Shown here piece by piece: positions 1 through 11,003 of a stretch of 64,000 nucleotides of DNA. Position 1 is the first letter of the stretch. Each line of letters begins with the position of its first letter. This DNA comes from Uranotaenia lowii (Eukaryota > Arthropoda > Insecta > Diptera > Culicidae): positions 129,642,714-129,706,713 of the forward strand of contig NC_073691.1 of assembly GCF_029784155.1 (NCBI RefSeq), read 5' to 3'. The translations under genes were made by a program, and so were the position numbers. Below the pieces are notes generated by a model, which saw only the letters and a list, made by a program, of their open reading frames with translations, did not search any database and had not been told where the DNA came from.

Positions 1-263
1 GAGCAGCGTATCAAAATTTTGCTCGCGCGTCGTGAAAATCCGAGCTACTCGCACGCAAAGCTGGCAAAATCGCTAAATCGCCAAATCAACCGTTACAAAT
101 GTAATTAAAGTGTTTGGGGAACGTTTGTCGATAGCCAGGAAGCCTGGGTCGGGGGGAAATCGAAAAGCGGAAGCCGCTGAGGTGACAAAGAGAGTTGCCG
201 GTAGTTTCAAGCGAAACCCTAACCTCTCTCTCCGAGATGCCGCAAATAAGCTGGGTGTATCGT
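1..263 (+). pseudogene. ITmD37E mariner transposase, N-terminal fragment
   Basis: This stretch is nearly identical to 56379-56641, the start of a fuller ITmD37E-type transposase later in the window. Conceptual translation gives the DNA-binding start (EQRIKILLARRENPSYSHAKLAK), then stops and frame changes, so it is dead. The match ends abruptly at about 263, where copia sequence takes over. The left end runs off the window. The shared sequence is seen directly; the ITmD37E family name rests on the fuller copy. Confidence 0.75.
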
Positions 264-281
264 GTTTGTGTTCGTTTTTTT

Positions 282-850
282 TCTTCGAGACCAGACATCT
301 GTGCTGCGGTTAGCGCACTGAGCAAATACCAGGTCAGCTCGGCGGATAGGCATTGGCAAGGCCTGAAGCGTATTCTGCGATACTTTCGAGGTACGATCGA
401 TACGGCGTTGGTATTTCGCAGAAACGCGATATCGGAACCACTCATCGAATATGCTGTTGCAGACTTTTCCAACGACTCCAATGGCCGAAGGTCTGTACCA
501 GGTTACGCTTACATGATCTTCGGGAATCTTATTTCGTGGTCAACGAAACGTCAGCAGACGGTCAGTCTGTCGTCGACTGAAGTTGAAATAGCAGCCCTTG
601 TCATGCAGTCAAGGAAGGTTTCTGGTTAACAAACTTCCTTGGTGAATTGGGTGTGGTTAGCACTCCTTTCACGTTAATGGAGGACAACAGTCCTTGCATC
701 CAGTATCTGGAAGAGACGCAAACTCCTCAGCGGATGAAGTATCTGGACGTAAAGAATGCCTTCATCAGGGAGATCGTAAAAAGCGGTCAGCTTTCTTTGA
801 GACACATCTTTACTGAGGATCAGCCAGCTGATGCGTTCACGAAGGCGTAA
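282..850 (+). pseudogene. Ty1/copia polyprotein fragment (end of RT and RNase H)
   Basis: The translation shows the typical end of a copia polyprotein: RPDI followed by an ALS motif, then HWQGLKRILRYFRGT, a GY/ISW segment, SLSSTEVE in RNase H, and a C-terminus HIFTEDQPADAFTKA before the stop. A stop and frame change near 605-630 split it; the second frame picks up with EGFWLTNFLGELG. Gag, protease, integrase and most of RT are missing. It joins directly to the mariner scrap on its left. It is a dead fragment of an RNA-mediated transposon, with no host function to suggest. Confidence 0.85.
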
Positions 851-902
851 CCAAGGGCGAGGCAAGCTGTTCAGCATTCTCAATTTACAAATTGACGGGA
901 GG

Positions 903-1133
903 TGTTGAAACTTACGGTTTCCTCCGGCTTCCGGAACAGCAGCAGACTTCTGCTGCCACGAGCAGAACCAAAACATTATTTGTTTTGGTTCCTCTTGTTA
1001 TGTCCAATTCGCAATCGAGAACAATAGATCAATGATTGCTGATGACAGGTGATGATGATAAACGCGGTACAAATGGTTACATTATCACACGGTTAAGCAA
1101 TACTACTCAAATTGGGCTCGTGGTAGCACAACA
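903..1133 (+). repeat. Possible 3' LTR of the copia fragment
   Basis: A short purine run (GGGAGG) follows the copia stop by about 45 bases and is followed by TGTTGAAAC. The segment from there to ACAACA at 1133 has the TG...CA ends and 231-bp length plausible for a copia LTR. There is no second copy in the window to compare with, so the right boundary is a guess. Confidence 0.35.
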
Positions 1134-1727
1134 GTGTTGCCAGATATTCTGGGTAAGAGTATCAAAGTACACATTCAGAAATGAGTACTTTTCCGGTTAG
1201 GAAGATGATAAGTGAGAGTGAGACAATAGCAATCGGTAGGGGAGAGTGGGGATACTTGATCCCCTTTTCTTATTTTCACCATATCTTTTTGGAAAAATTT
1301 AGCAACTCGCCGTCTTTGACATTTTCTGACAGCTTGTAACTTCAAGTTTCTATGCTCCAAAAATTTGATCGATACTTGAACCCGTTGATGAACTAGAAGC
1401 ATTTTCGTGGGAGTAAAAAAATTGCGATTTTTCTGAAGTTAGGAGAGACTTGATCCCCTATTGAAGGAGACTTGATATTTTATTCAGGAAGCCCTAATCC
1501 TTGTATAAAAATCAAACAAAACCCCAAGATAGAATGTTAATTGACTATTTTGGTCATGTTTGTTCTCATTTCACAATTTATAGCAGACATAAGAAGAAAA
1601 TTCTATAACTTTGTCTCAACGCTACTAACATTGCATACTTAAAGGCGCTATTTTTAATAATTAAGAGAAAATTAATTATTTTTGCTCTTTTCTTCAGACA
1701 ATTGTTTGATAAATATTAGTTTTTGGA

Positions 1728-1752
1728 TAAATATTAGTAATTTCGTAATCAG
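1728..1752 (+). repeat. Direct repeat, left copy (25 bp)
   Basis: Identical to 9914-9938; begins TAAATATTAG and ends CGTAATCAG. The two copies bracket 1753-9913 and lie inside the two halves of a foldback element, as expected for a target-site duplication of a non-LTR insertion. Confidence 0.8.
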
Positions 1753-4108
1753 GTGGTTTGGCAACGCTGGTTGCAAATGGTGCGAATAAAAGTGTGGTGT
1801 GAGGAAAATCATATAATTTTGCCTATTAGAGGCTCTTTAAAATAGTGTTGTGGTGTTATTGTTTTAAGTGGAGGTGCTCTGAAGTACAGGTGGTTTTATT
1901 CTAATGATTATTCCATCTAAGTGAAAAGATAAATGCTTTAAAAGCTGCATGGTGATTTTTTTTTTTTAATGACCCACTTTTCGGGTGTTCCTTGCTGAGC
2001 AAAAATCCGGGTTCCCATGATTAGATATTTTTCGAAAGATTCTCATGGTGTTAGCTCGATAAGGTATAAAAATAAATAGTTTTCAATACCCCCCGGCGTG
2101 GTGTTACGAAATGATTGTAAAATGAAACGTAACGCCTCCAATGTACGAACGTCAAATACGGTGAACGAACGAGTGATCAAAACAGACGAACAGAAATTTA
2201 TGTTTACGGTACGACACTCGACGGTGGTTCGAGGAAATATTGCTGTATGTACCTGATTTCTAAGGAGTCCGAATTTAAGCTAAGTATTCTGTGTTTTTTT
2301 TTTTTTTGCCTTTTAACCATACACCAAGGGTTTTCAAAGCTTATTGTTTGCTAGTTTTGTATGCTTGTAATTTTTGCTCTCTGATTACTGTGTTTGATGT
2401 AGACAAGCAAAATTAAATTGGTAAATCTACTGAAACTGTTCTGGCAAGTTCTGAAGCCAACCTGTGCGGGGTTATGCTGTTGTAGGATTAAGAGAATCGC
2501 CCGTCGTGTTCAGTTGAAGTGAGAATTGTTGAAGATAAGAATGAGATTTGGTAGTAAGAGGCAAATTATAAACGGCTGAGTAGTTGCATGTTTCATTGGA
2601 AGAATTCTTAATGAACATATGTAGGATGTTGACGCGTAAGTTTTTATTTATTTCTTTTTCTCTGATTTATTTCACTAAACCTAGGGTAAACAAAAATCTT
2701 GCCCAGTATAGCATTCGAACCTTTTCCCCAAGCTATCAAACGACAGAACATCGTTCCCACAACATCTAATTCGAGACGCTATGTGTAGGTACTCTCAATA
2801 AATGAAACCACCCATTGTATCAGTTCAAAGATTTAGTAGTTTGCACTTTCGAATCCTTCGTTTGTTACTGTTCTTAAGCTATACATTTCCATTCACAGCA
2901 TGCATTCGCTAATCGGACGCTTTTTCGTCTGACATATCCAGTAATCGAGATTCTTAAAACATCTGAGGCCATTAACAGTAGCTTAAAGAAAGTTTTCTTC
3001 AAGAATTCAATAATCGAATGTTTTCTTATAAATAATTTTTAGTCGTACCTTTAGTCTGTAAATTTACTATTCTCTAGTCGAATGTTTTCTTTAGCTCAAT
3101 CATCGTCGTATTTTTAAACAGTTGTTTTATTTTTTTAAGTGTAGGTTTTCTATATCTGTTTTTCTTATGGTTAGTATTATCTTCTTTAATGTAAATGATA
3201 AAAAATGAAATATTCGCTCGAGCTGATGCTTTTTTACGAACTTTTGGTTATCGGACGTTTTTGTTAATGGGATGGAATCTTTCAGTACCAACAGTGACCA
3301 ATTAGCGAGCGAGTACTATATTCATGTTGAGATATCGGAAAACGTTCTATGGGATTGGATCGTTATTTGTGTTAGCATGAAATTGCCATGATTATTATGT
3401 GAGTCATTATTACTTAAGGATAACTCTTTGATGTTTTTAAATTCAAACGCATCACAGATGAAATTGTTTTTATAAATTTATTAAATCATTTAATACTATA
3501 TTTGCTACATGCTTCAAACACTTAATCGTTATCTACTTCAATTCAATCTTCTATTAAGATAACACATATTTACAAGTTATCGTTATTTTTTCTCACATAA
3601 CAGCTCAATAATAAGGAAACAAAATTCCACCAGTATAACTTTTTAATTAGTGTTTTCTGGAGATTAAATAATTCAAAGAGATTGGAGAAATATATTATTT
3701 GGAATTATAACAGTGCTAAGAAAATCAAATTACTCGGTTCACATACAATCAAGAAAAATATATTAATTTACCAATCATCAAAAATATTGAAGAAAATTTA
3801 AAGAAAACTATGCAATATCTATTGATCAAATCATAAATTTAACCTAAATTTGACATGACACGTTTTACTTGAGCCACACAAAAGATTTCTTCGTGCACTG
3901 CAATTAGTAATTATAACAGTAAGTTAAACAGCTAGATCGCTTAAGGTTTTTATTTATTTATTTTTTTTTTTTCTTTTCTTATTTAGTTTTCTATTTAAGC
4001 TTGAGTTGAGTAAACCAGGTGAAAGTGATTTATATCTCTTCATGAAATTGTGGCTCTGCTTTGATCATTGATCATTTTCGTATTCCGAATCTGGCAATGA
4101 AATTAGAG
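1753..4108. other. Non-coding, downstream of the OTU-EN-RT gene
   Basis: AT-rich, without a recognisable coding frame or RNA gene on either strand. If the donor at 4149 is used, the last small exon of the minus-strand gene should lie here, but I could not pick it out. The segment around 2090-2260 is somewhat richer in CpG than its surroundings. Confidence 0.4.
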
Positions 4109-7100
4109 TTAATGAGGCCAGATATATTTACTTTTCTTTTTTAACTTACCCGAATCTGATTCATTATAATCATAAATTTCCAATAATTTCTTGTGGAATT
4201 TCTCTCGATCCTGAGCTAAACTCTGCCACTCTCCTTCGGTCAGATTTCCATAGCGCTCCATATTTTGAAGAATAACGTTTTTCCAGGTATAACTTGGACG
4301 GCAAGGTCGCAGATTAATAGATTCTAGCTGAGAAGCGACTCGGAGACGATGTGGGCGTTCACGCCGGTGAACGTGGCCCCACCACCGCATCTGATACATT
4401 CTAATCTTTTTAGTTATCCGACGTTTTTGCAACAACTTGTTTACAGGCTTATGTCTTATGGTATTATTTTTTTGATCGCATAAATTTGACATCGCTTTCA
4501 CTATTTGTCTCTCGTAACCACGCAAAGATGTTCTATTATATTTTGTAAGCACAGATGTTTGAGTGCCGTAGATCATTGTTGGTACTATAACAGACTCATA
4601 TATCATCCTCCCCAACTCCCAAGGGGGCTTAAACGATTTTAAGAAGTCTAAAATCAGTTTTGAAGCTCTAACTGCATCTCTACATCTTGTTCTAGTTGTC
4701 AAAGGCCGTTCTAGTCGCGATGTTAAGTATACGCCAAGGTACTTCAGGGGCTTCGTTGTTTCATAGATTTGGGCGCCGACTTCGAGTCGTTCGATAGGTT
4801 GTTCATAAGGATTTCGAATCAGAATTTTACACTTGTTCTTATTTAGATTCAGACCGACATACGAGAGATACTCCTCAAGGGCACTAAAAACTGTGGACAC
4901 TCCTACTTGGTCCTCTGCGATGACCAACAAATCATCCGCAAATGCCATAATCATTGGCAAGCTGAACTCGCAGTCCTGATTTAGTCGCAGATTGGGAATA
5001 ACGTCCTCCACTGACTCTAGAACTGCCTCCATTATAAGGTTGAATATGAAAGGGGAGAGTGGGCATCCTTGTTTTATTCCCCTCATCCTTAGAACCTCAG
5101 AGCCGAGTTGGCTATTCCATAGCACTTGTTGTATTTCTCCGAGGAGACACTCGGTTATTTTGTTAATCAAAATACCTGGAACGCCTTTACCTACGAAAAT
5201 AGAATAAGTAATGATTTCATTACATGAAAATAAATATCAAAAAGTTTAGGAAATGACAATGATATGGTTAAGGCCATTTTCAAATTATGAAAACTTTCAT
5301 GATTCACGATAATCACCTTTCAGAATAGCAGGAAGAGACTGAAGCGACACTCGATCGAAAGCTTTCTCGATGTCCAACGACATCAGGACCAAGGTATTGC
5401 CTGAATTCCAATTCTCTTGCAGTAGCCGTTGCAGAACAAACAGATGGTCGCTTGTGGATCGATTCGAAATGAACGCTGCCTGGTGTGATCCTAAGGGCCC
5501 AACGTACTCCTGGAGCTTCCTCAGCAATTGCAATGCGTACACTTTGTATGCAGTGCAGCTAAGAGCAATTTTTCGGTAGTCATCGACAGTTTTCGGATGC
5601 TTCACTTTAGGAATAGGAACGAGGATTACCCTTTTCCATTCGTCAGGCAACTTGTTCTCGTTCCATACCCTGACTAGCAGTCTATGCAAGCTAGCGATCG
5701 TACCGGCATTGCTATACTTGATAAGCTCAGTTGCTAAAAAATCGACACCGGGTGTCTTTCCGTTTTTCATGCTATCTATGATAGACTGAATCTCCGATAG
5801 GGTTGGCGGATCAAGAGGAATATCTGATCCAGTCTCTAGTAAAAAATCTGGCAAGAGAGATGATTCAGAGGAATCTGGAGTCCAGTCTTGAAGACTAAGG
5901 GATACACGAGAACTAGAATGTTTAGCTCTTTTTTTAAATCGTTTCAAATACCGATATGTCCGATTGACTCGCTCCCCAGTAGGATACGTCTGAACTTCCT
6001 TGAAAAAATCCTTTACTTCTTTCTCTTCAACGAGCCGAATTTTTCTTCCCAAGTCTGCTTTTGCGTCGGCCAAGCGATGTTTCCATTTCGGATGGAGAGA
6101 CCTACTAGCCCAAAACGCAAATTTCTTTACGCGAGCTAATGCCAATCTACATCCTCGATCAAAAATGAACGATGGTCTTCTTCGGAGGGTCTTGTCAGCA
6201 GAGTTTAGAATGCTAGTTTTTAAATCTAACCAGTCATCATTGATAGATCCCGTCTTTTGATCAACTGCAACGACTTGGTTCAGATGTTGCTGATAGCGTT
6301 TTCGGATGATATCATGTTGGAGTAGTCTTGGATCAATACTGTTATGCTTCCTAGAACCTACCTGCTTTGCCTTCTGTGTGTTAATAGATTTATTATGTTG
6401 TCTTAGCGAAATATAGCCGATGAGGATTTTGTGGTCGGTTTTAACAGATGTGTGGGAACACTGAAGTCGTTTCAAGAAGATATTGGTTCGTAAAGATGTG
6501 AGTATATGGTCTAGTTGACTGGAATATGAACCATTCGTCCAGGTTTTTTGAAAACTTGCATTAGCTGAGCCAAGGGTTGACCGTACTGCCATGGAATGCA
6601 ACCCAAGAAACATTCGCATCTGTAACCCATTTGGATTGAATTCCTCATGGCCAGCAAACTTTCCGATCAACAAGGATTCTTCAACACTAATGTTTTTGCT
6701 GCTGAGATGACTATTAAAATCTCCCAGTAAAAGTACCTGAGATTGATCTTTAGTCGAAAGAACTCTACCGAGTAATGAAAAAAAGCGATCGTTCTTTTGA
6801 TTCGGCCCGTGCACATTAATAACTGTCACCCTACAGCTTCTCTGATCGACCTATATTAAAGCGAATCAAAATATGAACATAAAAAATTTTCTCTTGCACA
6901 CATTTTTGGTGTACATAAATATATATAATTGTATAAAAAAAATAGATATAGATAGATAAAAGAAATATATACCTAACCATGTCCGCTATACAATTGAAAA
7001 GAATCTTGTTCATACTAACCTTATAGACCATCTCGGCACTCTGAATGTTGGACCCCACTGAACTAAGATTATCCAAGTGTATATCTAAACCTTTTCGGAG

Positions 7101-8351
7101 CAGGATAGCAAGACCTCGTCTTTTGTTGGATGATCCAGAGCCAAGAAACCAGTAATAATTGGGAGTCTCCGCTTGTGAACAAGCCAAATTGACTTCCTGC
7201 AGGGCACCAAAGTGTATGTTGTGCTTTAGCAGACATTCATCTATCTCTCTCCTCTTTTCGGCTGTACGGCAACCATTCACATTGAAAGTAGCGAATTTTA
7301 AACCGCGCTGAGCGTTAAGATGCATGATGGTGAGGTCGTTGATCTCCTTTGAAGGGGTTGCTGAAATCTCGTCATTTAACCTCCGTTGTGCCAACTGAAT
7401 AATGTCACTGGAAGTTTGTTGAATATTGTGAATGTTGGAGTGTTGCCTTATTGAGAGTACACTTCTATATGTTTCTCGCGAATGCTCATATAATTCTATT
7501 ATATGAAGAGTAATGTTTGTTATTTTCTCAAGTGGTTCCAATTTCCTTGAATCTTGAATAGGACTGTGAAGCAAGACCCTTACACCGAAACATGAAACGA
7601 GCATAGCTAGTGATATCACACTACTACTGCATTCACCTTGGATGATTTGGTTATTCAGGTTTGGATTCTTACTGAGTTCAGCTGAAACTATATTACGGTA
7701 CATATCAGCCTCTCGGCAAGTTATACTATCCCCGGTTAGCTGATGGTGAAAAGCGGTAAATATGTCGTGACAATCAGCAATAACACCTACTCGAGCAATG
7801 TGAGCGTTGTCAAAAAACTTAACTTCGAATGCCCTTGAAACATTTTGGTCCAAAGAAATACAAGCTGGTCTGGTAGATATGATGGAGTCATAGTGCGCAG
7901 AATGTTGATTATCTCCTCTATAAAAAACGCGGAAGTGTCCTCGGTCTACAGAGTTGGACTGAACAGATCTAAATATTATCGGTACGTCGCTGTGAGACTG
8001 GTATACGCTAATATCGCAGCCATAGTAATGACAAAGAGCAGCCAAAGACTCCTCTCCTCCCCAGAGGTTGCAGAACTCAAGTTTGAAAAGGTAATGCTCA
8101 ACTGCTGCCGAGTCATTTCTTTTGAGCACTTCAAAAGCTTGCCTCTGAATGCTTTCACGGTAGATATTAAGGTTGGATCTGATAGTTGCAACTGCGTTAT
8201 GACGAAGCAATTGGCAGCGCTCCGAATATTGTGGGTGGGTTGGAAGTAGTTGAAACATTTGATGAACGAGCGACCCAAACAAACAATTGCCATCTCCCGG
8301 AATTGGCAAGATCCAATAAGTGAATCCTGTCGCACAAGATATTGTCTCCAT
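4109..8351 (-). CDS. OTU protease + APE endonuclease + reverse transcriptase, with introns
   Basis: Exons: 8351-7020, 6850-5317, 5190-4109 (or to the donor at 4150). Spliced length is 1,315 residues with no stop or frameshift. The OTU domain comes first: GDGNCLF has Asp20 and Cys23, and SAHYDSI has His153, so its triad is complete. The APE endonuclease follows from about 350 (FNVNG with Asn357, LQE with Glu386, GDFN at 487-490, LDHIL, TDH at 582-584). The RT has LDIEKAFDRV (Asp937), GIKQGCPLSP and FADD (1039-1042). The tail RWWGHVHRRERP resembles RTE-group ends. The codon at 8351 is preceded by an acceptor-like site, so an upstream exon is possible. All key residues are present, unlike most retroelements here. 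It is either an active intron-keeping non-LTR element or a domesticated gene; the clade is uncertain. Confidence 0.85.
5191..5316 (-). other. Intron 2 of the OTU-EN-RT gene (126 bp)
   Basis: The donor CTGAAAG|GTGATTATC and an acceptor with a pyrimidine tract (TTCTATTTTCGTAG|GT) lie between the LDIEKAFD and QGCPLSP blocks of RT. Splicing gives PAILKGKGVPGILINK in phase 1, the expected connection in this part of RT. Without splicing the frame stops just after ILKG. Confidence 0.88.
6851..7019 (-). other. Intron 1 of the OTU-EN-RT gene (169 bp)
   Basis: The donor AAG|GTTAGTATG and acceptor AATATAG|GTCGATC bound an AT-rich stretch inside the endonuclease domain. Removing it joins ...EMVYK to VDQRSCRVTVINVHGPN in frame (phase 0) and restores normal spacing between the Glu motif and the GPN/GDFN motifs. 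Confidence 0.85.
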
Positions 8352-8393
8352 CTCTATAAAGAATAAATTATTATTAGGCTTTATATGAAACAC

Positions 8394-9390
8394 GGGTCAA
8401 ATTGTAATATTACCAACTCAAAAAGCGAAGAGTATCCGGGAATTTAGAAACCAGGGAGTCACGTGTGTAAATAAGATTTATCCACACAACTTTAAAGGAA
8501 AATGTATTGCAGCTGTGGAACGTTATGCTCATCAACATAAATAATGTAACGCCTCTATGTCAAACACGTGTATTGGTACGTCGTTTCTGTAATATAGCTT
8601 TCCCTGTCTGATTGGTGCTTTAAATCAAAGTTCAATGTTGCAATGCAATATAGGTAAATCGGCGTTTGTGTCAGGAGCGGCATTTAAATGAAAATCACGT
8701 ATGAATACAAACTAATTGATAAGGCTAGTAAGTGATCAATGAACCATTTTCGATAAAATTAAATCAATAGTGGAGTACTAGTACTATTTTAAATTATTAA
8801 ACATCAGATTGTTTCAGGATCATGTTTCAAGTATTTCACCTATTGAGCTACTGATAAATAGATACTTCAAAAACATTATTGTCAACTTCAATAAATACTA
8901 TTGAAATAGAGTCTCAAATAAGATTGAAATCATATGTCGGATAATATATCATTCTTAAAGCAATAAATTCCAAACTTGTGGTATTAACTAGTATCATCTT
9001 AAACAAGTGCACTGAATGCATAAAACTATATAGTTTATATGATAACGATAAATTACAAACCAAAAGTTAACTAAGCCCGAAAGAAAACATTCTTGAATAA
9101 TCTGCAAGGAATAATAAAAACTATTCAGATTCTTGATTGTAAACTCAATGCATTCTCAAAATGTATAGATCTTCCTATGTAAATGCATTGAAATTAGAAA
9201 GGTTGAATGAAATTAACACATAAAAAAGACCAGATAAAGGTTATAAATCTTTTTAAAAATAAAAGATTATTCAATGGATCTTATAGCTTTGCAAATAATA
9301 ACATTATTTTTTTGAACATTGCGCAACAATATGCTTTCTCTTCATCTAAATTTTAACAAACAGCTCGTCTACCTCGAAATGAAGAGATTG
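8394..9390. other. AT-rich non-coding stretch upstream of the OTU-EN-RT gene
   Basis: There is no reading frame of note. If the gene has a first exon or promoter within the insertion, it would be here on the minus strand. I could not identify one. The acceptor-like TTTATTCTTTATAG at 8354-8367 and a branch-like CTAATAAT upstream of it suggest such an exon exists. Confidence 0.4.
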
Positions 9391-9913
9391 CATCACACTA
9401 GTCAAAAGTGTTTCCTGACCATATCCTTTCACCCAAATCCTTAAACCAAAATTATTTTGCTAGGATGCAGAGGTGACCTCGATCCTAAAGCATGAAATTA
9501 TTCTTTCAATCCTTTCTCTCTTTTCCAACCTATCTATTGACTACTAGGACGTGGCCGGCGCCGTTATTGATGATTTAAAGAGAGAGCATCAGTTCTGTGC
9601 ACTGAGAATGGTCTGCTAATCCCAAGCACCAGTCTTTTGACCTTTGAACAAAATTGGTGGCCTCGGTCAATCACGGAGTAGCAACCATTGGCAAAGTGGA
9701 ATTCGTTCTACTGAGCCACGCCTGCGATCATGGTATTCGAAATGCATAAATAATAATGATATGATTCAAGATTAATTCTTTAAATACATTCAATTGAAAC
9801 ACAAGAAACCGTAAATAAAAAGCAGAAAACAAAATTCTCAAAGCTAAATGATGAAGCATTTCGGATTCAATGGTTAAAGGTGGATGTGAGTAGTCAATCA
9901 AGCTAAGCTAAGC
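9391..9913 (+). repeat. 500-bp interspersed repeat, copy 1
   Basis: About 500 bp here is closely similar to 63496-63995, in the same orientation, and both copies end in an AAGCT tandem tail after a shared GGTGGATGTGAGTAGTCAA. A tRNA-like A box lies on the minus strand (TGGCTCAGTAGAAC near 9705-9720), as in tRNA-derived SINEs of mosquitoes. The strand of transcription is therefore ambiguous: the tail argues for +, the A box for minus. Confidence 0.7.
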
Positions 9914-9938
9914 TAAATATTAGTAATTTCGTAATCAG
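9914..9938 (+). repeat. Direct repeat, right copy (25 bp)
   Basis: Identical to 1728-1752. It immediately follows the AAGCT tail of the repeat ending at 9913. Confidence 0.8.
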
Positions 9939-10399
9939 CAATCATAACGATCAATTCAGAAGAAGAATATGCCGTTTGGAAGGGGGATCAATTGTACCCA
10001 ACTCTAGGGGATCAATTGTACCCATAATCAACATTTTCGAAAACTTTTTCTGAAAAAAATTGAGAGTTTTCCATTGCTTTGAAAATATGGCATTATGAAG
10101 TTCATTTTACGCTCGAACGATTGATACATCGGAACAAATATTTTTTTCATAATTTTCCCATGTAAGGAACATTTTAAAGTGATGAAAAAAGATCTTCAAG
10201 TTACATTTTGTGAAATTTTTCAAACAAAGTTCAATTACTCAAACAATTATTTTGTTTAAAATTTTTAAACTACAAGCATTGTTATTTTGCTCATTTTGGC
10301 ACATTTTTCTAGAACATTTGATCTTTGTAAGACATTCCAGTTTCGAGATATAGCTAAGGAATCAAGGATCCCCAGGGATCAAGTATCCTCATTCTCCCC

Positions 10400-10891
10400 T
10401 AATGAATTGTGTAGTTATGTAACGACTAGACTGACGAAATATGAATAAAGATAACTCTATTTCACCACTGAAACCTGTGTTTTCAAAACCGCTAATGCCA
10501 GTTAAATATATTTCTTTCGTATACTTTATAATAAAATTAGAAAAAAACTCCCTAGAGTTTGATTTCGTCAGGCATGCAACCTTCAAAATTTGAAATATAC
10601 AAAATACGGTGATTTAAATCTTCAAACGGACTGAGATATGATATGGATCAGAACATGAGTCCGAATCAGAACACGAATTTCAAATCCGTGCAATTTTTAA
10701 TAATTATTTATATGTTGAAAATATGCAATGTGTTTTTTTTATTTCTATCTTCAGATAACTTTAATCATGTGTCTTATTTTTTCAAGCGTATACAACACAT
10801 TTCTAATTTGAAACAAATTTCAAAGCACCCCAATTTGAATAGTTCATTACTGATGATGCTTTAAATAATTGAATGACCCGTCCAATTACAG
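10400..10891 (+). other. PACRG intron, end portion
   Basis: AT-rich single-copy-looking sequence ending in a TTACAG acceptor at 10891. Nothing else recognised. Confidence 0.6.
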
Positions 10892-11003
10892 GTCCTGTGC
10901 TGCCTGCCGCTGGTGATCCTGCCCATGAAAAAGGCCCTTAGCTCAAAGAATCCAGATGTCATAATTGCCACGTTAAGAGCCATCCAGCAGCTGCTTCAAG
11001 TGG
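10892..11003 (+). CDS. PACRG: PACRG-like protein, penultimate exon
   Basis: The exon is 112 bp, bounded by TTACAG and a GTAAGT donor. It encodes 37 residues beginning VLCCLPLVILPMKKALSSKN and ending AIQQLLQVG with a split glycine codon. This matches the conserved helical stretch of parkin co-regulated gene protein (LPQLIIPIKNAL...VLQHL in the vertebrate family) just before the exon at 34042. PACRG is an axonemal protein of the inner junction between doublet microtubules, so a role in cilia or sperm flagella is expected from the family. The 5' exons lie left of the window. Phase agrees with the next exon. Confidence 0.88.

Larger units (their letters stand above)
1753..9913 (+). mobile_element. 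8.16-kb insertion with 25-bp direct repeats
   Basis: The segment is bracketed by identical 25-bp repeats and interrupts a foldback element, so it arrived as one unit or grew by nested insertions afterwards. Its right end is a short AAGCT tandem tail, which suggests a + strand retroelement 3' end. The same tail ends a related repeat at the window's right edge. On the minus strand it carries the intron-bearing OTU-endonuclease-RT gene. I found no + strand reading frame of note. It may be one composite element or several; the repeats do not say which. Confidence 0.55.
1239..10399. mobile_element. TA-flanked foldback element, split by an 8.2-kb insertion
   Basis: The left end reads GGGGAGAGTGGGGATACTTG. 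The right end at 10399 is its near-perfect inverse (CAAGTATCCTCATTCTCCCC), and both ends are bordered by TA. Only 1239-1752 and 9939-10399 belong to it, about 1 kb in all; the rest is a later insertion. Motifs such as GGGATCAAT and CTTGATCCCC recur inside both halves. TA duplication and short inverted ends suggest a non-autonomous Tc1/mariner-type element. No transposase is visible. Confidence 0.6.
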
